Positions 1-64,000 of a stretch of DNA of 64,000 nt are shown piece after piece. Under the pieces are notes generated by a model, which was given only the letters and a program-made list of their open reading frames with translations, made no database searches and had not been told where the DNA came from. The translations under genes and the position numbers were made by a program. The number at the start of each line of letters is the position of its first letter. The first letter of the stretch is position 1. Origin of the DNA: Acridotheres tristis (Eukaryota; Chordata; Aves; Passeriformes; Sturnidae); assembly GCA_037013685.1 (NCBI GenBank), contig CM072889.1:12347976-12411975 (forward strand), written 5' to 3'.

Positions 1-48
1 ACTAAGACATTTACTGTAATACAGAGTTTAAAGAGGTGATATACTTAC

Positions 49-206
49 TTTTTTGTCCTTAGGAACCCCATTAATGACAATGTCACTGGAATACTTCAGG
101 TTGCAGCTACTGCTGACGTTCTCTGGTGGGTTCCATGTCCAGTTCACAGTACAGATATGGATAAATGAATAGGTCAAGTTGGATGGAGATGGAAGAATTT
201 TTGCTC
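49..206 (-). CDS. IL13RA1: IL13RA1 exon 2: first extracellular fibronectin-III-like domain
   Basis: Acceptor TCCAG|GAGCAA and donor AAA|GTAAGT. 158 bases. Reads (G)AKILPSPSNLTYSFIHICT, then VNWTWNPPENVSSSCNLKYS, then SDIVINGVPKDKK. WTWNPPE followed by a spaced Cys and the closing KDKK match IL13RA1 domain 1 (human CTVIWTWNPPEGASSNCSL ... QDKK). Three N-glycosylation sequons are visible: NLT, NWT and NVS. The remaining exons lie left of the window. IL13RA2 is the main alternative but lacks this neighbourhood. Confidence 0.92.
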
Positions 207-3200
207 CTGGAAGAAAGGAGTTACCAGTTTAACAATCCTGTTGGCCCACACTTTACCATTAGTAATACTGGCAGATTTTAAACTCTGACAGAAAAGAACA
301 AATAACTTCTCAGCTTTGTCAGCTCTTAATTGCTATCAGATAAGGTGCCCACTAAAGTATTTCTATTATTCCTGTTACCTCAACTCATAAGTAAAATTTA
401 AATATGCACAAATTAACTGAAAAGTAATTTTTAAGAAATTGTAGCCTGCAACAAGGTAGTGGTTGTGGTACTCGAGCTCTTGCGTGTTGCGGGAAGATGA
501 ATCATGTGCTGAAACTTTAGTAAAAACAGTATACACATTTTGTGGAGAAATTAATACTTTGTTCGCCCCAAAAGTTATCCATCAGCACAGTTTTAAAGAG
601 TTATTTTTAAAAAGTCAAGTGACTACATCTTGCAAGCAACAGCTGTACGTTAGAAGCACAATGCAAGCAAAGATTGCAAATGCAAGAATGTTAAAAAGAC
701 AACTAGGAAACCACATCACTTTCTCAATTACCTATTAAAAATATAATGCTATATTCCAGTGCAGTGAGCAAAACCAGTGTGGGACAAGTAGTAATTTACT
801 GCTGACACTTCAGTGATACATTTTTGCACCTCCCCAAAAGCCAGTGAGAAACAGAGCAGGGCCACGTCTCAGAGATGGCCACAGCAATAAATCCATTTGT
901 GCACTGACCCTTCCTTATCTTGTGTATTAAGTCAATGCCTACTCAAGACCCATCACACAGCTTGAAGGTCATACTAGAAAACAAAGAGGGAAAATACGAG
1001 AAAATGGCAAACTTCCAGTAAAAAGTAAAGTATGTGTCAGACATTGATTCTAAAAAACATCACCAACTGGGAATTCCCAAAGAAAGTGAAAGTGGATTTT
1101 GTTTTTTTTAAAGGGCTACTCTAATATGTACTATGAGAAGATATTGAACCGAAGCCCAGTGAGACTGTTTCTCAGGGTATCTCCAGGAATCATCACTGAG
1201 CCACCACCACTTGTTTGACCGTGGACAGTGCATCAGTGTCACAAACACTTCACATATCAGCCAGTGCTGCAGGTCTTGCTGTCCCAGGGAACCAAGCTCA
1301 ACCCACCCTAATATTCAAGAGAGCTCTTAGGAAAACGGCAGAATAATTCCATCAAGATCAGTTTTCCCATCCAGGTCACAGTACAGCCTCGCTTCCTTCT
1401 GCTAGCACAAGGAAGAGGGAAGACAGAGAAGCAAAACAGCTTCCTTGAGCAAGAATTCTGCTCAAAACATCCATGACACCATTATCTTACATTTCCCGAA
1501 AGCCAGAGCAGCCAAATCTTGAAGGGAATTCATCAGACTTCTGGAGGTCTCAGACTTTAGCACAGTTCAAGGACAGGCAATGGTAGAGATCAGGCACCAT
1601 TATCATCCATGTGTATGCACAGATAATGAGAATAATTACAAGGATTCACTGATTTGGTCTGAATATGCTTAGTCTGTTGGAATACTTTAAATTATTGGGA
1701 TTCTTGTTTGAATGGAAAAGAGAAATTTTTGTTCTTGCAAAAATACAGTCTCCAGTGAGAAAACTGAATGTATGAAAAACATCTTTGCCTATAACCTCTT
1801 CCACTAACAAAAACTTAGGACAGGCTTTAGGAACCAGCCTTGGGGCATTAAGTTAGTAAATACCGAGTCCTTTTATTCATGTAAAAGAAAAACGTTTTTC
1901 AACAAGACTACAGAGCTCCAAGGATTCCATCTTGCTGTGATCGAACTTTTACCTACAAGAGCCACAAACCGTTAAAAAAATGTTATCCCTGATTGCTATT
2001 TTGAAGTTCTAAATATTATCTTCTAATAGGTTTGATTAGAAGCCATTGTGCTTAAGTCTGCAGATTTCTAGCCACACGAAGAAGTGCTAATATTCAAAGT
2101 TTATAGATTAATCAGTAAATTGTATTAGCATAAAAAGTTTAAATCTAGTAGGCTTTCGATTAATCTACAGAATTCTGAAGCTTGTGTTTTAATGTTTTTA
2201 ATTCAGCTTTTATTCGTAGGTTAGGGCAATCTCATACTTCTGTCTGTGTAAAATATAGAGTCTCATGCTCTCGTTATTAAAATTTCTGTAGCAATTTTGC
2301 AGAACAACTCAATGACCAGCTACGAAATGTAGGCAAGCCGTTATTTCACTTTTAAAATGCAAAAACCACGGTGGTGCTTCTAAGAAGCACAGCAGTAGCC
2401 TTCAGAGATTAGGTGAGGCTTAGAAAACATATTATTTCTAAAAGCCCTAAGGCGGAAACATCAGCAAATTCTTTGCATCAAGTACCATGTTAGTGTTGTA
2501 AAGAAATAAAAAATTAATCGTATTTTTATTCTGTCGTCCTGCATTTTCTGAAAGTTGATTTCATAGTGATAAACCGAATTGCAGACAGTTGAAAAATAAG
2601 AATTCTTTAATGTCTGCATCTGGGTTTTTGGATAACATAAGCAGAGAATAAAGCTTCAAGCCCGGGTCCTTACGAAGTCCTCAAAGACACGCACACATCT
2701 TTCCTAAAACTAAACATTCAGGCTTCCAAAATCGGGAATAGTAAAGGAAGAGCGGAGTCATAAAGCGAGGAAGGCTCTGCGCGCCCGCACGCGGCGGAGC
2801 CGCTCCCGCACCGCTGCGAGACGGGGCACCGGGAGGAGAGCGGGGGCTTCTGCTTGGGGTTTTAAGGCACAGACTGTCCCGGGAATCGAAGATGGAGCTT
2901 AAAACATTTCTGCCAACCCTGCCAAGAGCTGCCTTACTGATAGAGGAGAGCAGATTTTCACCACCCCCGCTCCCAGTAAGCGGCAGGGCAGGGCGCGCAG
3001 CCGGCGCTGCCTCGCACACGGCTGACGAACTTCGGGCGATTTCTACTACAAAATGAAAGCGTTTCCCTTACATCCATGCCCGCATGGATGCTCGCGGAGC
3101 CACGGCCGAGCCGCCGGACGCGAGCACGGGGAGAGCCCGGAGTGGCCGCTCCAGCCCCGGCACCGCTCCTGCGGACACGGAGCGCAGCCGGCAGCCGCAG

Positions 3201-3242
3201 CCGGCCCCGCGCCCCTTCCCCGCCGCCCCCTCCCGCTCCTAC
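207..3242 (-). other. IL13RA1: IL13RA1 intron 1
   Basis: About 3.0 kb, AT-rich except for its first 500 bases, which lie in the CpG island. No exon-like conserved block seen. An IRF-type motif GAAAGTGAAA is at 1082-1091. The open frame at 463-738 on the plus strand has no recognisable product. Confidence 0.8.
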
Positions 3243-3324
3243 CTGCCGCCGTCCCCGCGGCCACCACCCAGCACATGGCGAGGAGGATCGGGCTGGGCAG
3301 CGGAGCTGCTGCGGGTGCAGCCAT
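3243..3324 (-). CDS. IL13RA1: IL13RA1 exon 1: start codon and signal peptide
   Basis: Encodes the signal peptide of the interleukin-13 receptor alpha-1 chain, which pairs with IL-4R alpha to form the type II IL-4/IL-13 receptor. Reads MAAPAAAPLPSPILLAMCWV then VAAGTAA, ending with one base of a split Gly before GGCAG|GTAGGA. The start sits in GAGCCATGG, a strong initiation context. The hydrophobic PILLAMCWVVAA core and Ala/Gly cleavage region fit a signal peptide. Its phase joins exactly to exon 2 (G+GA). Identity comes from exon 2, from the CpG-island position and from lying downstream of DOCK11. The sequence itself shares little with the mammalian signal peptide, as expected. Confidence 0.85.
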
Positions 3325-3670
3325 GGCTCGGGCGTCCCAGCGCGGCCCCTCGCTCCCACTTCCCGTCGAGGGGCCGGACCAGCCGGGAAAGGCGGCGTGA
3401 CGGGACGGGACGGGCCGGGACGGCCCGCCCAGGTAACCCGAGCCGGGAGGGAGGAGCGGCCCGGCCCCGTTACCTGGGCAGCACCGCCTCGGACTGCAGA
3501 GCTGGGCAGCGATGGGAGCATCCCACGGCCCCGTCCCAGAGCCCTACACTGCCAGCACTGCCCTCCCTCTGTTGTCACCCCCCTCTCTCGCTCCATGAGC
3601 CGCCTCTGCACTGCCCTCCGCTCCCCACCGCCCGTCGTTGCCTCTCGAGCGTTCAGCACCGAGACACTTC

Positions 3671-3716
3671 ACAGGATCAATTCGATTGGAAAAGACCCTG
3701 AGATCACTGAGGTCCC
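3671..3716 (-). mobile_element. Short CR1 LINE 3'-end fragment
   Basis: The plus strand reads TTCGATTGGAAAAGACCCTG and continues AGATCACTGAGGTCCC. This is the reverse complement of the avian CR1 tail motif about a gene-sized GATCTTAGAGGTCTTTTCCAA. About 45 bases survive, embedded in the CpG island. Confidence 0.6.
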
Positions 3717-3905
3717 TTTCGCTGGAGCCGCCGGTGGCTCCTCGAGCCCGGGCTCGGCCGTGCCGCAATCGCGGAGCCGCAGCGATGCCGCGGGACGCGG
3801 GCGGTGCCCGCACAGCCCCTGCCAGACCGCACCCGCTCCGCGCCGCCGCCCCGCCGTGCCCTCCGTGCCTCCCCACATGGCGCTGCAGCGCGGCCACAGA
3901 CTCAC

Positions 3906-6900
3906 CAAGATCTCATTCTGTGAGTCAAAGTCGTTTTCCTTTTACAACCGGGGTCACACTTGTCTGCTACAGCTATTGAACGGTGCCCCAGACGGGCTAT
4001 GGTTCATATCCTCTCCCAGGAAAGAAGCTACGTTAGCACATCCTCGAGAAATTCTCTGGATGTCGAAGCAGTTATTCATTCTCTGGCAGAACGTGCTTTT
4101 TGAAATCCCTCCTGAAAATTCAGCTAATTTCTACAGTTCTCATCTGTGCTAAAAATGCATATATTCTTTTGTTTTCAGATCTGCTTTCCACAAACTTCCC
4201 CAAACTCCCTCTTCTTCAGCCCTTTCCAAATACAATATGGTCACTTGGAATTTTGCTCTCACGTTTACGGGTGTGTTGCAGCAAGATTTCCAAAATTCTC
4301 CCAGAATTGGGAATAGGACATAAATGCTATTTTGATAAATTTCAGGAGAATAAAATATTTGGGGTAAGCTTTTCCTTCTGAACTAGAATTTTGTGGTAGC
4401 TAGCAAGCTTGGTCCTAGTTACCACCTAAATATAGGTATTCTAAATAGTAGAGATCCAGCAGGAAGGAAACTTGGCTGAGTTTCAAGGCAACCCAAAATT
4501 TGTTACTAAAACTAACTTATTCCTAACCAAACAATGTTTCAGTATTTACTCAGCTCCTCAAAGAGTTTTGCAAGAGTTCATCTGTGTTTTAGACCTCATT
4601 CTAAAAAGGGAAGTGGACCTTTTAATGACAGGGTGGGGAATATCCTGTGTTAATGTTGGGCTTTTTTTGCTTTTCTGCCTGTTGATTTCCCTGTGAAATA
4701 AGAGGACTTCTAGTTGCTGTTAGAAAGTGCCCAAGGACCTACAATTATAATCAAAGAAAAATGTGGTTTAAAGTTCCAGGATGTGAAACATTTAAGCTGT
4801 GTGACGGAGATTGGATTGCGCAACTAATTAGAGCAAGAGTGGACTATGCCTGCTAGTGAGGACATTTGTAGAGTCGAGCTGATCCAAGCAACCCCTCTCT
4901 TGCTTTCAGTTTCCTTGCTGATATTTTCTTTGCTTCCTTCTTTGTTTTGTCCACTGCTTCTCCCAGGAGAGCCAATGCCAAGCACATATGCAATCATTCA
5001 CTGCTTTTGGCTGCCTGCCCATCAACGTTGTTGTCGGCAGCTGAAACATTTTCCCCCTCTCTCTTCCTTCTCCCCGAATGTGCAACTCGTTGTCACATTC
5101 CCGTCTTGATTCAGCGCAATCACAACTGCTGCCAGAGCCTTGATCCCTGCCACTTACCAGAGATTTCCTATTTCTCAATCTCACTGAGTCCTGTCCTACA
5201 GCTTTCTGTTGCAAACCTCATGCTCGTTCATGTTCTTGTGAGCCAATACACCTGTGCTGTAGTGACTGGAACTCGTATAGACACACCTGAGGTATCTTTC
5301 AAATGATCTGCTGAACAAGTACTTGGGGTATGGCTTCATGTTTGGTATAAACTGATTTACAATCATCTTACTGACCTGCCCTTGGCCATGTGCTCCTGCC
5401 TTTTCCACCCACACAAACAAAGCCAGTGACTGTGAGGCTATGCAGTGAGGTTGTATAGTCAATAAAACAAAAATCCAACGATTTTTTCCTGTCCATGTTC
5501 CCTAAATTAGATTATCAAATGGTGCCAATGCCTGCTGTGCCTGCTCAATTACTAGGTCCAGCAAGAGGCAATGATAATCAGCAGCACAGGACAATGGAGA
5601 ATTGTCCCTTTTGGGACCAGCAGTTGTTTTGCACCAATATTGAGATTCCTCCTCTCTGATTTTGCAGCAGCTTCTGTCAATACTTTAGGTCTCAGCTGGC
5701 ATAATTACAGGCTCTTCATGGTTGGAGTCAGTTCAAAAAATGGCTCAAAAAGAATACAGCCGGATCTGAGGCACAAAAATCCAAAACTGTGTTGAAAAAA
5801 CCCCAATCTGACTCATATGGCTTCTCACTTCTTGACCTTTGTCATGTTCTTTGTTCTGTGTTCTTTGGGGACATCTAAAATTTTGTGACACATGTTCACA
5901 ACAGACATGAACTCTGCAAAACTGAACTGCTGCCCAAACCCCACCAGAAATGAGAAATTACGTGGAATAAAACCCACCTCCTTTGAAGAGCAATATTGAG
6001 TGGACATGGAACCAAGCTTGTTTGTGCAAATGTTGTATCCCCTCCCTCCTCTGATAATTTCTATTACAAGCCCATGCATCAACTTCTCTGTTCACTGTTC
6101 CCTAAGTATGAAGATCTATTTAATTTACCTATTTATTTGGCAAGGGAATAACTCCATTACCCACCAAGGGAGGCAGGGCACAAACCTGGTTTTACAGCTG
6201 CTTGGCCAAGGTTTGCAAGAGGCCCATAGAGAAGCCTCAGAAGATAGAAGTAGAAAAAGCAGTTTGTCCTTTATCCTCTGTGGAGGTAAATAACAATTAC
6301 ACCCAACTTACATTACATCATGTAAGAGCTGGTACAACTGCCTGGGCATGCATATACCTTAGTCTAACCACCTTGTAAGTTGAGTTAGTTGATGAAAAGA
6401 ACAATAAATAAATCTCCAAAGAGCAAAAGTCTGTGTTTGAAAATTGTAATTCCAGAACAGAGCAAAAACCCAACCACAAACTTACTGGATATTTTTTGGA
6501 AAGTAGGGTGATCTGCTGGGACATTTCCTTACTTGTGATTCACATCTTGTTTCTATTGATAAATTTGTGTGTATGACTGTCTCTGTTTTTCTGACGAATT
6601 ATGTTTTTGGGATTTCCCTGAGCTGGATTTTGCATTGCTTATGCTCCTTCAGGATTTCTAAGTTAACATATTCTATTTGTTGCTGAGTAATTTAGCGTTC
6701 ACCATTTCATTTGGTGTACTTCCATGTCTGAAGATTTATTTTGGTAATCTTCTAGAGAGCGCACATATGTGATAGCTCAGTGCACTAGGCTTTAGTCCCA
6801 TGAATCTTACAATGGTATTAGCTTTTGATCACTCACCCTGTTCTATGAAATGAAGAAAAAATTTAAAAAAAACCCTAGGTAAAACATGTTTATTGAAACA

Positions 6901-9900
6901 CTTATTTTTCCTGTTTGTGTAGTCTTTTATTTTGGCCTGGAATAAACTCTGAACTTGACTGCAATGTGATTTTTTCCTTGGCTTCTTGTAAAAATTATTC
7001 ATTACTCAAGAAAGAGAAAGTAAAAATAGCAGTATAGGATGGCTGGTCTCAGGAAGCTCCTGAGCAGCTCTGTTCATCCTCTGTGTCCAGTACAGAACCA
7101 AGGCAAATGGGAGCTGCTGTTCTTTCACACACAGGAGGTTAAACAGGGCTCGTACAACACTCATAGCTACAATATGCAGGATAAAAGCACTCCTGTTATG
7201 ATTATGGAGCAGCAGGTGTTAGATTTACACGAGAAGAGAGTAAATTACATCCAGCTGAAGTATTACTTGTATATCACAATTGGTTCACCACTGCTTGGCA
7301 CAAGCACATTATTTGAATGACAGTCTGTGGTTGCATAAGAATTAGCTGTACATAGTGCTCCTCAACACAGTAAGAACCCGTTTTTTAGTCAGAGAACTCA
7401 TCTCAGTGAACATCAGACCAACACGTGTTACTCTCCTCAAGTGGGTAAATTGGGTAAGATGTAGTTTTATTTCCATTAAATTTTTGAGCCTGTAATGTCC
7501 ACTTACGTTCTTTTCCAGATCTTTTGGGCCAAGTTACTCAAATCATAAAGTGGAGTCATGGGGATTTGGTCTCTTTAGAAGGGGAAAAGAAACGTATTTT
7601 ATCTGCTTTGAGATAAAGGTATTATATTTATATAAAGTCTTATTCTATATTAAAAAAAAGTGTATGTTCAAAAGTCTTCTGGAACAAAACCAAACATTAC
7701 ACACTACAGGTATTCTCTCATCCTTTTGTCATTTTTCATTTGCTGACTTATCTCATGAAAAGTCCTTATATCAGAAGAAGTTTAGAACACCCAATAATAT
7801 GTAAAAATACATAGTTCGCTGCAGTAAGTTCTTCATTCCAGATTTTTTGGGGGGAGGAAATGGAGCTCTGAGGCTATTTTTCTAAAAATGATACTTTCTA
7901 ATCCCTCTGCAGAGAACAAAACAGTAGGTCCAAGAGAGAAAACGTTTACACTTGCTTATTCTGTAAATCTCTAAAAGCAAGTTCTTGTACACAAAATACT
8001 GGCAGACCCTTTGTTGCTTTGTATGTCCTGTTTGCAAACCATCTGGCTTTGACACATCCCATCATCCAAACCAATCCTGACACTGAGGGTAGCCAACTCA
8101 TCTTAATCCTCTCAGATGCTTCATCCCATTTCTTTTCCTCTTATGCAAAACTATCAAGGCATCCATTCTGAAGACTTGATGTGTTACACAGCAGTTTTGC
8201 AGCAAAAAATAATTAGAGGCATGCAAATAAAATATGCAATGTAGCCAAACTGAGGTACAGAAAGAGTGTGTGCCAGAATGTGATTTGAAATATGTTCTAC
8301 TAATTTTTCAAGACTAAATTAATCATGTCATTCCTTAGGCAATATAAGAAAATCGAAATGTTAATGAACAACAGACATTTCTATTCTTCTCAAACAAGAA
8401 GCAAGTAGGATGCACCCAATGTGAGTATCAGCTACATAAACCAGGCACATACACCTTACACTCTCCAGCTGTATCTGTGAATTAAGCTCTTTCAGCCATA
8501 AATAAGAAAAGATCTGGAGGATTTCTCTAAACTGGGGTATTAAATAAGAAAAGGATAGATAGAGATAATGTGATCATCTTCTTAGCACCATTGTCCAAAA
8601 GCAGTTGTAAAATAATGGCCACTCCTCATCCTTTCTAGATTGGTGAGTAGGTAAAGGAAAAACAAGTTAGTTTGTTACCAGTCTTTTTATAACCTATCTA
8701 AAAAGGAGATTTTTCTGTGGAAAAATCCAGCAAAATTATTTAGCAGGACGGAAGGATAATTCTTAGGGCATATCATTTTTGTAATTCATTAAAACTACAA
8801 GTAAGTGTATCCTTCTGAAATGCAGTGACTGTATATATTCTAATTGGACTGGTATTAAGCACTTCTTTTTTGGCCAAATTACTGTGACAGCTTTTCAGTA
8901 TATGACAGTGAAATGACAGGACAACTCCAGTATCAAGAGTTTCAGAAGCTGAGACAAAAACTCATCTTGCACCATTAAAGACAGCTGAAGGTACAAGTAA
9001 GAATTTCACTGGAATTCCAGTAAAAATAAAGAAGAGAAATTGAAAATTCAGACAACAATATTATCTCAGAACATTAAAGACATCAAAAAACATGCATAAA
9101 GATCTCCCTGCAAATCCAGGAAAACTATTAAGTTATCTGTAGTATTTGAAAGAGCTACAGTGCAAGAGCTTTTGAATGTCTGTATTTCATACATCTACTG
9201 TAGTTAAGATATGCCTTTACTACTGATATTTAGAGGTCAATTAGTTCCAAAAGTATCTTGTATTGGATTGACTATTAACGAGCTTCACACCTCTTAGTAA
9301 AGTAATTTGGAAAACTCTCAGTATATGCTTTTAATATTATTTGTTGAAAGATAACAATCAGGAAGGTGCTAACCATATTTACACATACTAGTCTCTCTTC
9401 CTCTTACTGAAAGTTTATGCTGAATTTAGAGCCTGTCTGGCACAGAAGCACATAAAAGCAGAAATGCAGCTGGTTTGTTATAGGCACATCTGTATTTTGC
9501 TTGAAACAAATTTATGGATCATAACATTATTTTCTCAGAATATGAATAAAATAGGTATTTAGAATCATGCATAATAAATATTTTGGTCCAGTTACTATTT
9601 GAAGATATTTCTTGCCACAAAGATTTAGAAGCTTAACATTTTATAGACACTACAGCCAAGCTAAATACCCAGCTGGAGTCCTTTTATTATGGCATTTTGT
9701 TACATATCCTTAAAATTCCCACCCTTCCCATATGAACTACTGGGACCATATTTACAATTGATAGGATTTTGAAAAACAAGGATATTAAAAATGTTGCTGG
9801 ATAAAATAATTACTGAACTGTGTTCTTCTTCCTGAATCTGAAGCGTGTTATTAAAAAAGAGGCAGAGAATGTATGAAAGCTTTGGGAAGGGGAAGAAGGA

Positions 9901-10600
9901 ATAAAACAATTCTATAAAATACATTTTCTCCAACCACCTATCAGACAAACCAATGAGCTTTCAGAGAACAGATCATCTTAACAGGAGGGAACATGCATGA
10001 CTTGTGGTGCTAACAAATCCTTCAATTTTGTATAGGTTATTTTGATGAGCTGCAATTTTTTAAACCATCTCTTTTTAAAACTATCTCTTTTTAAAATTTT
10101 TTAAGCCATCTCTCCGATTGTTAGAATTTTTTCCAAAAGTCGTTAAAACACCTTATAATTTCCAACTCAATTTAAGCTATTCTCTGAGTTTATATCTGTG
10201 TGAGACCATGAGTGTCAAGCAGGAGAAAACTCACATCAAATGGCACATCTCCTGGGTTTGCTCTCAGTGAGCACATTCCATCCTCTCCTGCAGATGTGAA
10301 AGGTTACCCAAAGTTGGAATCAGCTACAGACAGTTCAATGTTCATGGAGATTACTTTAGAATCTGCTCTGAGGATGTATGAAAACTATAATTTCTGACTT
10401 AAGTATTAATTATTCCAGACTAGGACAAGTTTACTCTCATTAAGTACAATAGGAGTATGTGGATGCCAAGTCACTTTTAAGAAGAGAAAGGTCTATTACC
10501 AGTAAATACAATTTACCCTTCATGTCCCCTTTCCAACAAAGCTTTTAGCAGCAAATACGATATAATGCTAATTTCTATATACTCTATACTCCTTCTATTT
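3906..10600. other. AT-rich spacer between DOCK11 and IL13RA1
   Basis: About 6.7 kb without a gene I can support. The short open frames have no recognisable product, and their composition matches the AT-rich background. It may hold a longer DOCK11 3' UTR or distal IL13RA1 control elements. A short imperfect direct repeat (ATCTCTTTTTAAA units) sits at about 10065-10115. Confidence 0.6.
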
Positions 10601-10617
10601 ACAAAGTACTTTTACAT

Positions 10618-10623
10618 TTTATT
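10618..10623 (-). terminator. DOCK11: Candidate DOCK11 polyadenylation signal AATAAA
   Basis: The first AATAAA after the stop codon on the coding strand, about 350 bases downstream. T-rich sequence follows. A second AATAAA lies at 9683-9688, so a longer 3' UTR is possible. Cleavage position is inferred only. Confidence 0.4.
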
Positions 10624-10973
10624 ATATTCCATTGTACAACTTTACACAGTATGTCACTGTTTCGATTCATAGTTCAGCAATTCAACACGTAGATAATTGC
10701 CTTTCCACGGCCTGCTATTCATTTAGCTTAAAAAAAATAGTAGAAAACAAGCACAGTGGTGCAATGTCCAGGCACTTTCAATGTTGCTCAGCAAAATAAG
10801 CAAGCACCGTGATTGAAAGCATGGCAACGTTTTTTGTGGGAAAAAAAACCAACAAAGCAAAACAAACCAAACCACCCCACAATTCAATTTTTGCTCATCA
10901 TGGATGGTTTTAAACATCCTTTGTAGAGTTCCAAGAATTCCTGAGAAGGCTCTGTAAAATATGACTGATATGT
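10624..10973 (-). other. DOCK11: Probable DOCK11 3' UTR
   Basis: AT-rich sequence between the stop codon and the first AATAAA. No open frame of note and no repeat family recognised. Confidence 0.45.

Positions 10974-64000
<53,027 letters not shown>

Larger units (their letters stand above)
2765..3905. promoter_or_regulatory. IL13RA1: CpG island with the IL13RA1 promoter and exon 1
   Basis: An abrupt rise in G+C and dense CpG, unlike the AT-rich flanks. The IL13RA1 start codon is inside it at 3324. GC boxes of the Sp1 type are present upstream of the gene (CCCGCCC at 3424-3430 and CCGCCCC near 3847 on the plus strand). No TATA box is evident, so this is probably a dispersed-start promoter. 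Confidence 0.85.

Noticed and set aside
49..206. Exon assigned to IL13RA2 or another cytokine receptor
   Set aside because: The WTWNPPE motif, the closing KDKK, exon phase and position downstream of DOCK11 fit IL13RA1 better.
3076..4152. Long plus-strand open frame (358 codons), with several overlapping frames on both strands at 2681-3979
   Set aside because: All lie in the CpG island, where stop codons are rare by composition. Pro/Arg/Ala-rich translations in several frames match no family. IL13RA1 exon 1 explains the locus.

Overview
The window is vertebrate nuclear DNA, most likely from a bird. Three things support a bird. Fragments match the 3' end of CR1 LINEs. One long terminal repeat matches a type I know from avian genomes. 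The introns are compact: the visible part of the large gene covers about 53 kb, whereas the mammalian orthologue is, as I recall, well over 100 kb. Nothing looks bacterial, viral or plasmid-borne.

Two genes are present, both on the minus strand, so transcription runs from high to low coordinates. (1) DOCK11, a Cdc42/Rac guanine-nucleotide exchange factor of the DOCK-D (zizimin) group, fills 10974-64000 and continues beyond the right edge. I resolved 47 consecutive coding exons, named v1 (63938-64000, cut by the window edge) to v47 (10974-11096, with the stop codon). Every junction keeps the reading frame. Together they give 5577 coding bases, or 1858 residues plus the stop. The human protein is about 2073 residues, so only roughly the first 215 are missing. 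The order is: second half of the PH domain (v1-v2), linker, DHR-1 lipid-binding C2 domain (v11-v15), a long helical-repeat middle (v16-v36) and the DHR-2 exchange domain (v37-v46). (2) IL13RA1, the interleukin-13 receptor alpha-1 chain, starts at 3324 inside a CpG island. Only exon 1 (3243-3324) and exon 2 (49-206) are in view. DOCK11 followed by IL13RA1 on the same strand is the order at human Xq24, which supports both identifications.

By region: 1-3324 is IL13RA1 exon 2, intron 1 and exon 1; 2765-3905 is the CpG-island promoter; 3905-10600 is AT-rich spacer; 10600-10973 is the probable DOCK11 3' UTR; the rest is DOCK11.

I found no undescribed biological system. The notable items are non-coding. 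An intronic 51-bp minisatellite has a 444-bp higher-order duplication and reads open in the frame of the next exon. Two other G-rich tandem repeats lie within about 10 bases of DOCK11 5' splice sites. A sense-oriented retroviral-type LTR ends 43 bases before an exon, with an ATG open in frame into it. The last intron appears to be GC-AG. The C-terminal tail departs from the usual DOCK-D ending. Protein comparisons are from memory; no search was run.
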